DNA of 14,806 nucleotides from Deltaproteobacteria bacterium (GTDB taxonomy: Bacteria > UBA10199 > SPLOWO2-01-44-7): positions 1 through 14,806 of the forward strand of contig JAUYJH010000059.1 of NCBI GenBank assembly GCA_030688705.1, given 5' to 3'. A program made the position numbers and the translations under genes. Below, piece after piece: positions 7,496-13,425 of the stretch; positions within the stretch are counted from its first letter, which is position 1; each line of letters starts with the position of its first letter. Under the pieces are notes generated by a model that saw only the letters and a program-made list of their open reading frames with translations, was not told the DNA's origin and did not search any database.

Positions 7496-8116
7496 ATGGC
7501 ACACACACCCGTTTGCAGAATTTGTCGCAGAGAGGGCTTGAAGCTCTTTCTCAAAGGCGACCGCTGTTTTACCGACAAATGTTCGGTGGAAAGACGCGCG
7601 TATGCCCCCGGTCAACATGGCCAGACATCCAAAAAACTTTCGAATTACGGTTCACAGCTTCGCGAGAAACAGAAAGTGAAGCGCCTCTACGGCGTTCGTG
7701 AGAGGCAATTCCGCAAGACCTTCTCGGAGGCCGATAGAAAGAAGGGGGTCACCGGCGAAACGCTCCTTCTGCTTTTGGAAATGCGCCTCGACAATATCGT
7801 TTATCGTTTTGGTTTCGGGCGTTCCCGCGCGGAGGCAAGAAGGTTTGTGCGGCAGGGGCATGTGCTGGTCAACGGTGTCTGCGTCGATATTCCGTCCTAC
7901 CAGGTCTCTATGGGAGATAAAATCGAGATTAAAGAAAAAAGCCGAAAGGTTCCCTCCATTGTGGAGTCGGTTGAAGGGGCCGAAAGACGGGGTCTTTCCG
8001 GATGGCTTAAATTGGACAAGGAAAATTTTTTGGGTGAGGTGACGGCTCTTCCGTCCCGGGCGCAGTTGACCCTCCCCATTGAGGAACAGTTGATAGTTGA
8101 ATTGTATTCTAAATAA
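7496..8116 (+). CDS. rpsD: 30S ribosomal protein S4, zinc type
   Basis: S4 nucleates 30S assembly by binding 16S rRNA, and in many bacteria it represses alpha-operon translation. The 206-residue protein has an N-terminal zinc site with Cys7, Cys10, Cys24 and Cys29 (PVCRICRREG...RCFTDKCSVERR), then the YAPGQHGQ segment. The S4 RNA-binding domain starts near EMRLDNIVYRFGFGRSRAEARRF (95-117), with GHVLVNG at 121-127. The start MAHTPVC is slightly shorter than the usual MARYTGPVC. It lies 10 bp after rpsK. Confidence 0.98.
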   Translation: MAHTPVCRICRREGLKLFLKGDRCFTDKCSVERRAYAPGQHGQTSKKLSNYGSQLREKQKVKRLYGVRERQFRKTFSEADRKKGVTGETLLLLLEMRLDNIVYRFGFGRSRAEARRFVRQGHVLVNGVCVDIPSYQVSMGDKIEIKEKSRKVPSIVESVEGAERRGLSGWLKLDKENFLGEVTALPSRAQLTLPIEEQLIVELYSK

Positions 8117-8129
8117 TTTATTTTTTTTT

Positions 8130-8163
8130 GGTCCTCGGTCCATGGTCCATGGTCCATGGTCCA
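8130..8163 (+). repeat. GGTCCAT tandem repeat in the rpsD-rpoA gap
   Basis: A 7-bp unit is repeated head to tail: GGTCCTC (8130-8136), three exact GGTCCAT units (8137-8157) and a final partial GGTCCA (8158-8163). A run of nine T (8121-8129) precedes it and A6 plus the rpoA ribosome site follows. The array occupies most of the 63-bp rpsD-rpoA gap. It is a clear microsatellite. In-frame translation through it would extend RpoA upstream by eight residues, but the proper RpoA start is downstream. Confidence 0.9.
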
Positions 8164-8167
8164 AAAA

Positions 8168-8173
8168 AGGAGG
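8168..8173 (+). promoter_or_regulatory. Strong Shine-Dalgarno of rpoA
   Basis: AGGAGG lies six bases upstream of ATG 8180, an ideal ribosome site. It fixes the rpoA start at 8180 rather than the in-frame ATG at 8156 inside the GGTCCAT repeat. Confidence 0.9.
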
Positions 8174-8179
8174 TTTCAC

Positions 8180-9199
8180 ATGTATCGCAACTGGCGTAAT
8201 TTGATCCGGCCCAAAGGGCTTCATTTCGATGAGAAAGAACTCCATGCCACTTATGGCAAGTTTGTCGCCTCGCCCTTGGAGCGTGGTTTTGGTTTGACCT
8301 TGGGCAATGCCCTAAGGAGGGTTTTGCTCTCCTCTCTGCAGGGGGCCGCGGTTACTTCGGTGAAATTCGACGGAGTTTTGCACGAGTTTTCGACGATTCC
8401 GGGCGTCAAGGAAGATGTCACCGATATTTTGCTCAATCTCAAAGATCTCAAGTTGAAGCTGGCCCAGGGTGAGGAAGAATCGGTCCGTATCGACATCAAG
8501 GGGCCCAAAGTAATCAAGGCTTCAGACCTGGAAGTTTCGGCCAATGTTGAGATTCTGAACCCTGATCTGCATATCGCGACGCTGTCGAACGAGGGAAAGC
8601 TGAAGGCCGACTTGACCCTTCGTCTGGGCAAAGGGTATGTCACCGCCGAGCAGAACAAATCACCGCAAGATTCCATAGGGGTTATTCCGGTCGATTCCGT
8701 TTTTTCACCGGTGGTTCGGGTCAACTACAATGTCACTAACGCCAGAGTGGCGCAGAGAACGGATTATGACAGGCTGACCCTTGAAATTTGGACCGACGGC
8801 TCCGTGCGGCCCGATGACGCTCTCGCGTTTGCGGCCAAAATTCTCAAGGAACAACTGCAGATTTTCATCAATTTTGATGAAATGGCCGTGCAAGAAGTGG
8901 TCCTGGAAGAAAGGCCGATGGAATCGGGCCCAAGACTCAACCCCAATTTGTATCGCAGGGTGGAAGAATTGGAACTTTCAGTCCGTTCCGCCAATTGTTT
9001 GGCGAATGCCAGCATCCAGTTTTTGGGTGAATTGGTGCAAAAGTCGGAAGCCGAAATGCTCAAGACAAAAAATTTCGGCCGCAAGTCATTGAATGAGATT
9101 AAAGAAATTTTGGCTGAAATGGGTTTGGGCCTTGGCATGAAGGTTGAGGGTTTTGATGCCGGCGAAGCCGAAAAATTCCGTCCGAAGGATGTGGAGTAA
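8180..9199 (+). CDS. rpoA: DNA-directed RNA polymerase subunit alpha
   Basis: The alpha subunit nucleates RNA polymerase assembly and contacts UP elements and activators. The 339-residue product has the alpha-NTD (1-240), with LERGFGLTLGNALRRVLLSS at 33-52, and the alpha-CTD (about 258-323), with LSVRSANCL (266-274) and FGRKSLNEIKEIL (299-311). Arg269 corresponds to the DNA-contacting Arg265 of E. coli. The start is set by a perfect AGGAGG and by MYRNWRNLIRP, the usual beginning. It lies between rpsD and rplQ in standard order. Confidence 0.98.
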   Translation: MYRNWRNLIRPKGLHFDEKELHATYGKFVASPLERGFGLTLGNALRRVLLSSLQGAAVTSVKFDGVLHEFSTIPGVKEDVTDILLNLKDLKLKLAQGEEESVRIDIKGPKVIKASDLEVSANVEILNPDLHIATLSNEGKLKADLTLRLGKGYVTAEQNKSPQDSIGVIPVDSVFSPVVRVNYNVTNARVAQRTDYDRLTLEIWTDGSVRPDDALAFAAKILKEQLQIFINFDEMAVQEVVLEERPMESGPRLNPNLYRRVEELELSVRSANCLANASIQFLGELVQKSEAEMLKTKNFGRKSLNEIKEILAEMGLGLGMKVEGFDAGEAEKFRPKDVE

Positions 9200-9212
9200 T
9201 TAAGGAGCTCTC

Positions 9213-9620
9213 ATGAGACACTTGGATGATCATCGCAAGCTTGGAAGGACGACGCCTCATCGTAAGGCCCTTTTTCGGAACATGATGGTTGCGCTGATCC
9301 AGCATGGGCGCATCAAAACGACTTTGCCGAAGGCCAAAGAACTCAAAAGGCTGGCGGATCGCATTGTTACCTTGGGCAAAAAGGGAACCGTCGCCGCCAG
9401 AAGACGGGCAAGGCTTTATATCCATGACCGCGCCGCCTTGACAAAAGTTTTTTCAGAATTGGGTCCCCGCTTTTCCGCCCGGAACGGCGGCTACACCCGT
9501 CTTTTAAAACTCGATTTAAGGGCGGGCGATTTGGCCCCGATGGCATTGCTGGAATATCTGGATAATCCGCCGCCGGCCCCGAGAGTCAAAGCCCAAAACA
9601 AAAAGGCAAAAGCCAAATAA
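9213..9620 (+). CDS. rplQ: 50S ribosomal protein L17
   Basis: L17 lies near the peptide exit tunnel. The 135-residue protein has the LGRTTPHRKALFRNMMVALIQHGRIKTT signature (residues 10-37), then KAKELKRLADRIVTLGKKG (40-58), and a Lys/Ala-rich tail after the conserved core. AAGGAG precedes ATG 9213. Its TAA stop shares one base with the ATG of the following thioredoxin gene (TAATG), so the alpha operon seems to continue into a non-ribosomal gene. Confidence 0.97.
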   Translation: MRHLDDHRKLGRTTPHRKALFRNMMVALIQHGRIKTTLPKAKELKRLADRIVTLGKKGTVAARRRARLYIHDRAALTKVFSELGPRFSARNGGYTRLLKLDLRAGDLAPMALLEYLDNPPPAPRVKAQNKKAKAK

Positions 9621-10141
9621 TGAAAAGAGTACTGGTTGCGGCAGCCGTTGTTATTTTTGGTTCCCTGTTTTTTTTCTGGCTCACCAATCCCCCGTCCAAG
9701 ATAAAGGTGGGCCAGCTGGCCCCCGATTTTTTGCTGTCCGACGGGCAAAACGAAAAAGTTTCGCTTAAAAATTTTTCAGACAAGGTGGTGATCCTGAATT
9801 TTTGGGCCACGTGGTGTCCCCCGTGTCTTGCGGAAATGCCCTCTTTGGAAAAGTTGCACCGCCAGTTATCCTCTTCGGGCGGGGTGGTTGTCGGCGTTAA
9901 TCACGATTCCTCCAATTTGCTCCGGTCCAAAGAAGCGGTGGCCGGTTTTGTGAAAAGAGTCCCCCTTTCTTTTCCCGTTTTATATGACATTGAAAGCCAA
10001 GCCTCCAACCTGTACGGCATTTATGCCCTGCCGCAGACATTTATCATCGGGCGTGACGGACGGGTCTTGGCCGTTGTTTCGGGCGCTCAAGATTGGACAA
10101 GTTCGGAATTTTTGGATAGGATTACCGCAGCCCTTAAATAA
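9620..10141 (+). CDS. Membrane-anchored TlpA/ResA-like thioredoxin-fold thiol-disulfide oxidoreductase
   Basis: Residues 1-20 (MKRVLVAAAV then a Phe-rich hydrophobic stretch) form a signal anchor. The rest would lie in the periplasm. GQLAPDFLLSDG (31-42) and VVILNFWATWCPPC (56-69) are the entry to an AhpC/TSA-Redoxin-type thioredoxin fold. The redox motif is WCPPC (65-69) and the cis-proline is Pro138 in ALPQTFIIG. Family members reduce disulfides in apocytochromes or other envelope proteins; the substrate here cannot be told. At 173 residues the size is normal. The start overlaps the rplQ stop by one base and lacks a strong ribosome site, suggesting coupled translation. The M48 protease gene follows. 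Confidence 0.93.
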   Translation: MKRVLVAAAVVIFGSLFFFWLTNPPSKIKVGQLAPDFLLSDGQNEKVSLKNFSDKVVILNFWATWCPPCLAEMPSLEKLHRQLSSSGGVVVGVNHDSSNLLRSKEAVAGFVKRVPLSFPVLYDIESQASNLYGIYALPQTFIIGRDGRVLAVVSGAQDWTSSEFLDRITAALK

Positions 10142-10142
10142 T

Positions 10143-10145
10143 ATG
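10143..10145 (+). other. Alternative upstream start codon for the M48 protease frame
   Basis: ATG 10143 lies two bases after the tlpA-like stop and is in frame with the protease. The reading frame is open from here through the whole repeat 10172-10270. Starting here would put 53 residues before the lipobox Cys, which is too long for a typical lipoprotein signal. An automatic caller may nevertheless pick this codon. Confidence 0.45.
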
Positions 10146-10171
10146 CGGGAATTTTTAGGAAATCAATATTT

Positions 10172-10223
10172 GTCACTCCGGCCCCGTATCGTAGTACGGG
10201 GCAGGCTCCAGCCGGAGTCCAGT
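10172..10223 (+). repeat. 52-bp palindromic repeat, module 1, copy A
   Basis: The element runs from GTCACTCCGG to CCGGAGTCCAGT. The outer stem ACTCCGG/CCGGAGT (10175-10181 with 10212-10218) and inner stem CCCCGTA/TACGGGG (10182-10188 with 10195-10201) are both perfect, and the inner loop is TCGTAG. It matches copy B (13352-13403, opposite strand) at 46 of 52 positions. The look resembles REP/BIME-type bacterial palindromic repeats. It is translated in the M48 protease frame if an upstream start is used. Confidence 0.92.
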
Positions 10224-10232
10224 TCTCATGCC

Positions 10233-11099
10233 GTGAAAAGATTCTGGATCCCGGCTTTCGCCGGGATGACGATTTTTTTAGTTTCATTTTTTCTTGCCGG
10301 ATGCGGAAAAGACTATGTCACCGGCAAAAGCACCTACAATTTTTATTCGATAGGCTCGGATGTCGACATCGGGAATTACGTGATGAAGACACAGTTGAAA
10401 GATCTGAAGAAAAACGGAATAAAAATAGATCTCGAAGCGGATGCCGATGAATACCGCCGAATCCGAAAAATTGTGAACAAGATCACCGCCGTTTCGCATA
10501 TCCCCGATTTTCCCTACGAAGTCCATCTGGCCGACGTCAATATCGTGAATGCCTGGTGCGCGCCGGGGGGGAAGATCATGGTTTATACCGGGTTGTATCA
10601 ACCGAGAAAGGGGCTTGTTCAAAAGGGGAATGACGATGAAATGGCCGCCGTTTTGGCCCATGAAATTTCGCACGCGACCGCCCGGCATGTGACCGAGATG
10701 ATTACAAAGGCCTCCACTTTTCAAATGGTGGGCGATATCGCGACATCGGTCATCGTACAATCCGGCTCGGCCGGCGGCGCCGATGTTTTTCAGCAGATTT
10801 ATTACGGCGGCGTGAATGTCTATCTGCCGCATTACAGCCGCAAGAATGAATCCGAGGCCGACGCGATCGGCATCATGTACATGGCGGCGGCCGGTTACGA
10901 TCCTCAAGCCGCGGTTAATCTTTGGGAAAGGGCCGCGAGAGAATCGAAAAGCGATAAAACCAGCATTTTTGCCTCTCACCCGGCCAGCGGGGCAAGAGCG
11001 GCGGCGTTGAAAAAACTCCTTCCCAAAGCCACGGAAATTTATTTAGCTGTCACCAAAAAGGCTCCGGCAAAGAAGAAAAAATCAAGTAAAATCAACTAA
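10233..11099 (+). CDS. M48 family zinc metalloprotease, lipoprotein (BepA/LoiP-like), start uncertain
   Basis: The protein has the HEISH zinc motif (143-147), a downstream NESEADAIG segment (205-213, Glu208 the likely third ligand), and the MAAAGYDPQAAV helix typical of M48 proteases. Homologues such as BepA, LoiP and YcaL degrade misfolded outer-membrane proteins. A lipobox (LAGC) shows that the mature protein is a lipoprotein. From GTG 10233 the signal reads MKRFWIPAFAGM plus a hydrophobic core ending at Cys24, an n-region with Lys-Arg. ATG 10266 gives only 12 residues before the Cys and no positive charge, while ATG 10143 gives a long leader. All three frames are identical downstream. From GTG the product is 288 residues with a Lys-rich tail. 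The start region coincides with the repeat element at 10172-10270. Confidence 0.88.
   Translation: MKRFWIPAFAGMTIFLVSFFLAGCGKDYVTGKSTYNFYSIGSDVDIGNYVMKTQLKDLKKNGIKIDLEADADEYRRIRKIVNKITAVSHIPDFPYEVHLADVNIVNAWCAPGGKIMVYTGLYQPRKGLVQKGNDDEMAAVLAHEISHATARHVTEMITKASTFQMVGDIATSVIVQSGSAGGADVFQQIYYGGVNVYLPHYSRKNESEADAIGIMYMAAAGYDPQAAVNLWERAARESKSDKTSIFASHPASGARAAALKKLLPKATEIYLAVTKKAPAKKKKSSKIN
10244..10270 (-). repeat. 27-bp hairpin repeat, module 2, inverted relative to module 1
   Basis: The plus strand reads CTGGATCCCGGC-TTTC-GCCGGGATGAC. The 8-bp stem ATCCCGGC/GCCGGGAT (10248-10255 with 10260-10267) is perfect. On the minus strand the loop is GAAA closed by C-G, a GNRA tetraloop. On that strand it begins GTCAT and ends CCAG, like module 1, so modules 1 and 2 form an inverted pair separated by 20 bp. 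It contains ATG 10266, a candidate start of the M48 protease. Confidence 0.88.
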
Positions 11100-11110
11100 T
11101 AATAATCTGT

Positions 11111-11139
11111 TTGACATATCTCTCGGCTGTTAGTATTAG
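11111..11139 (+). promoter_or_regulatory. Predicted sigma-70-type promoter of the feo operon
   Basis: A perfect -35 (TTGACA, 11111-11116), a 17-bp spacer and a -10-like TATTAG (11134-11139, four of six consensus positions) lie in the 49-bp gap after the M48 gene. The expected transcription start is about 11146-11149, at or just before GTG 11149, which implies a leaderless or near-leaderless mRNA. No terminator is visible between the protease stop and this promoter. Confidence 0.75.
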
Positions 11140-11147
11140 CTAACAAC
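11126..11147. promoter_or_regulatory. Putative DtxR-family operator overlapping the feo promoter -10
   Basis: GCTGTTAG (11126-11133) and CTAACAAC (11140-11147) are inverted with seven of eight matching pairs around TATTAG, which is the -10 itself. TTAG/CTAA half-sites are typical of DtxR, IdeR and MntR boxes, though spacing differs from the classic DtxR 19-mer. TTAGCTAA (11136-11143) is also an exact 8-bp palindrome. The position would block polymerase, and the operon encodes a DtxR-type regulator, so autoregulation is the inferred role. Confidence 0.68.
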
Positions 11148-11148
11148 C

Positions 11149-13143
11149 GTGAATTCAAGCCCGGAAAAAATATTTTTGGTGGGGAATCCGAATGTCGGAA
11201 AAAGTGTTATTTTTGGCTATCTGACCGGCTCCTATGCAACCGTTTCCAATTATCCGGGAACAACCGTGGAGCTTTCACGCGGAAAAACCATGTTGCAGGG
11301 CAACTCCTGTGAAGTGATCGATACCCCCGGGGTCAATTCCCTCATTCCGATGTCGGAAGATGAAGCGGTCACCCGCAATATTCTTTTGGAGCAGAAGGGG
11401 ATCGTCATTCAGGTGGCCGATGCCAAAAATCTGGCCCGCGCTCTTCCGCTCACTTTTCAAATCATGGAGCTTAAAATTCCTTTTGTTTTTGTCATCAACA
11501 TGTGTGACGAGGCAGCCCGAAGCGGCATCAAGATTAACGCAAAAAAACTGGAGTCTTTGCTGGGAGTTCCTGTTCTCACAACGGTTGCCACGCGCGGCGT
11601 CGGTTTGGCCCAATTGAAGGAAAAAATTTCGGATGCAAAATTGGGCCAGGATACAATGCGGTATTCCAAAACATTTGGAGAGGCCATTGCAGAAATTGAA
11701 ACGGAGCTTCCAAAAGAGATGCACGGCAAGAGGGCGGTGGCGACCATGCTTTTGTCGCAGGATCGAACGGTCAGCGACATCATCGGAAAACAATTATCGA
11801 AAGAGTCCCGTGAAAAAATTGAAAATGTCTGCCGCCGAATCGCCTCTTCTTTTGCCGAGCCGATCAATTTTTTGATGGGGAGAGAGCGCTCGTCACAGGC
11901 GCAGAATTTTCTGAACAAGGTGGTTACCCATCAAAAACCACCGCGTCGTTTGTGGGGATGGCTTAACAGTTGGACCATGCATCCTTTGCTCGGTCTTGTT
12001 GTGTTGGCGGCGGTGCTGGAGGCTGTCTATCTTTTCGTCGGCAAATTCGGGGCGGGGACCGCGGTCGATTTTATCGAGACAGATATTTTCGGGAAATATA
12101 TTTCCCCCAGCGCCATCTGGCTGGTCGACAAGATTTTTTCCATTCCCCATCATCATATCGTGGAAGAGGGGATGGTGGCGGGTGATTATGTTCTGCAGGG
12201 CCAGGCCAATGTTGTTGTGAAATTTTTTCATGATGCTTTCGTGGGGCCCTACGGGCTTGTCACCATGGGGCTTTCTTACGGGCTCGCGATTGTTCTCCCC
12301 ATCGTCACCACTTTTTTTATCGCCTTCAGCCTGATGGAAGATTCCGGTTACCTGCCGCGGCTCGCCGTCATGGTGAACCGCTGTTTCAAATGGATGGGGC
12401 TGAACGGCAAAGCCGTGTTGCCGATGGTTTTGGGGCTCGGTTGCGACACCATGGCCACTTTGACCACGCGGATTCTTGAAACCAAAAAACAGCGGGTGAT
12501 TGTGACATTACTCCTGGCTCTGGCTGTTCCCTGTTCCGCACAGCTCGGTGTTTTGCTTGGGATGTTCGGCCGCATGCCGGTTTGGACGTTTTGGGTCTGG
12601 TTTTCAGTGATGATGGGGGTGATGTTTTTTGTCGGGTTCGCCTCCAATAAAATTCTTGCAGGGGAGCCCAATGCCTTTGTGATGGAAATTCCCCCGTTGC
12701 GGATGCCGCAGATTGGCAATGTCGCTAAAAAAACCCTCTCAAGGCTGGAATGGTATGTCAAAGAGGCCATCCCCCTCTTTTTACTGGGAACCTTTATCCT
12801 GTTTTTACTCGACGCGTTTCATTTTCTGGGAGCCATTCAGAATGCCGTCTCACCGATCGTCGTGACGGTTTTGGGGCTTCCCAAAGAAGCGGCCAACGCT
12901 TTTTTGATCGGCTTTTTGCGCCGTGATTACGGCGCCACCGGTTTTTTTGACATGTTTACACGGGGCCAGTTGAGTGTGATCCAGGCGCTGGTGGCGCTGG
13001 TCGTGATCACCCTGTTTGTCCCCTGCGTGGCGAATATCTTCATGATGGTCAAGGAACACGGCGGCAGAGTCGCCCTGAAAATGGTCTGTTTTATTTTTCC
13101 ATTCGCCTTTTTGGTCGGTGCTGTATTGAACTGGATATTATGA
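11149..13143 (+). CDS. feoB: Ferrous iron transporter FeoB
   Basis: FeoB imports Fe(II) across the inner membrane and has a cytosolic G domain. G1 is GNPNVGKS (12-19), the G2 threonine is within YPGTT (35-39), G3 is DTPG (58-61) and G4 is NMCD (117-120). The membrane half (from about 265) has the FeoB landmarks FSLMEDSGYLPRLAVMVNR, GLGC with Cys432, VPCSAQ with Cys462, DYGATG (593-598) and VPCVAN with Cys626. Length (664) is within the usual range. The start is GTG because the G1 motif follows directly; there is no ribosome site. It overlaps the next gene by an ATGA at 13140-13143 and has its own promoter. Confidence 0.97.
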   Translation: MNSSPEKIFLVGNPNVGKSVIFGYLTGSYATVSNYPGTTVELSRGKTMLQGNSCEVIDTPGVNSLIPMSEDEAVTRNILLEQKGIVIQVADAKNLARALPLTFQIMELKIPFVFVINMCDEAARSGIKINAKKLESLLGVPVLTTVATRGVGLAQLKEKISDAKLGQDTMRYSKTFGEAIAEIETELPKEMHGKRAVATMLLSQDRTVSDIIGKQLSKESREKIENVCRRIASSFAEPINFLMGRERSSQAQNFLNKVVTHQKPPRRLWGWLNSWTMHPLLGLVVLAAVLEAVYLFVGKFGAGTAVDFIETDIFGKYISPSAIWLVDKIFSIPHHHIVEEGMVAGDYVLQGQANVVVKFFHDAFVGPYGLVTMGLSYGLAIVLPIVTTFFIAFSLMEDSGYLPRLAVMVNRCFKWMGLNGKAVLPMVLGLGCDTMATLTTRILETKKQRVIVTLLLALAVPCSAQLGVLLGMFGRMPVWTFWVWFSVMMGVMFFVGFASNKILAGEPNAFVMEIPPLRMPQIGNVAKKTLSRLEWYVKEAIPLFLLGTFILFLLDAFHFLGAIQNAVSPIVVTVLGLPKEAANAFLIGFLRRDYGATGFFDMFTRGQLSVIQALVALVVITLFVPCVANIFMMVKEHGGRVALKMVCFIFPFAFLVGAVLNWIL

Positions 13144-13424
13144 TGATGACATTACCTTCCGCCATGCAAGCCACCGTACAAAAAACAGCCGACAAACCGG
13201 TGGCCTGTTCTCTTTGTGGTTTTCAATTCAACAGGGCAGAGGCGGCTTGCGGCGGCTGTACACTGTACGGCGGTTGCGGGTCGATCAAATGTCCGAACTG
13301 CGGTTTTGAGTTTGTGACGGAATCAAAACTTGTAAATTGGTTTACGAAACTACTGGATTCCGGCTGGAGCCTGCCCCGTGCTCTGACACGGGGCCGGAAT
13401 GACAAAGCAAAAAAAGGCGGATAA
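13140..13424 (+). CDS. Small Cys-rich zinc-ribbon-like protein linked to FeoB
   Basis: This 94-residue protein has no membrane segment. Its core has seven cysteines in a regular pattern: CSLC (23-26), CGGC (37-40), Cys46 and CPNC (51-54), with CPNCGFEF near the end of the core. This suggests a zinc ribbon or a metal/Fe-S site. Similar small Cys-rich proteins encoded beside feoB are, to my recollection, usually called hypothetical; the exact family is not named here. Residues 72-88 are encoded by repeat copy B, so the C-terminus is probably repeat-derived. The start overlaps the feoB stop (ATGA) and ATGs at 13143 and 13146 are alternatives. A partner role in Fe(II) handling by FeoB is an inference from location. 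Confidence 0.8.
   Translation: MMMTLPSAMQATVQKTADKPVACSLCGFQFNRAEAACGGCTLYGGCGSIKCPNCGFEFVTESKLVNWFTKLLDSGWSLPRALTRGRNDKAKKGG
13352..13403 (-). repeat. 52-bp palindromic repeat, module 1, copy B (inverted relative to copy A)
   Basis: Read on the minus strand, it runs from GTCATTCCGG to CCGGAATCCAGT and matches copy A at 46 of 52 positions. Outer stem ATTCCGG/CCGGAAT and inner stem CCCCGTG/CACGGGG are both perfect. It has no module 2 partner. It lies inside the 3' end of the Cys-rich gene. Its plus-strand end (GGAATGAC) also contains an in-frame ATG (13399) for the next gene, although ATG 13426 is the better start there. Confidence 0.93.
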
Positions 13425-13425
13425 T

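Noticed and set aside
8156..8179. ATG inside the GGTCCAT repeat as rpoA start
   Set aside because: A perfect AGGAGG serves ATG 8180, and the extra residues are repeat-encoded.
10172..13403. Repeats as part of a CRISPR array
   Set aside because: There are only two module-1 copies, inverted and 3 kb apart, lying in coding sequence, with no spacers or cas genes.
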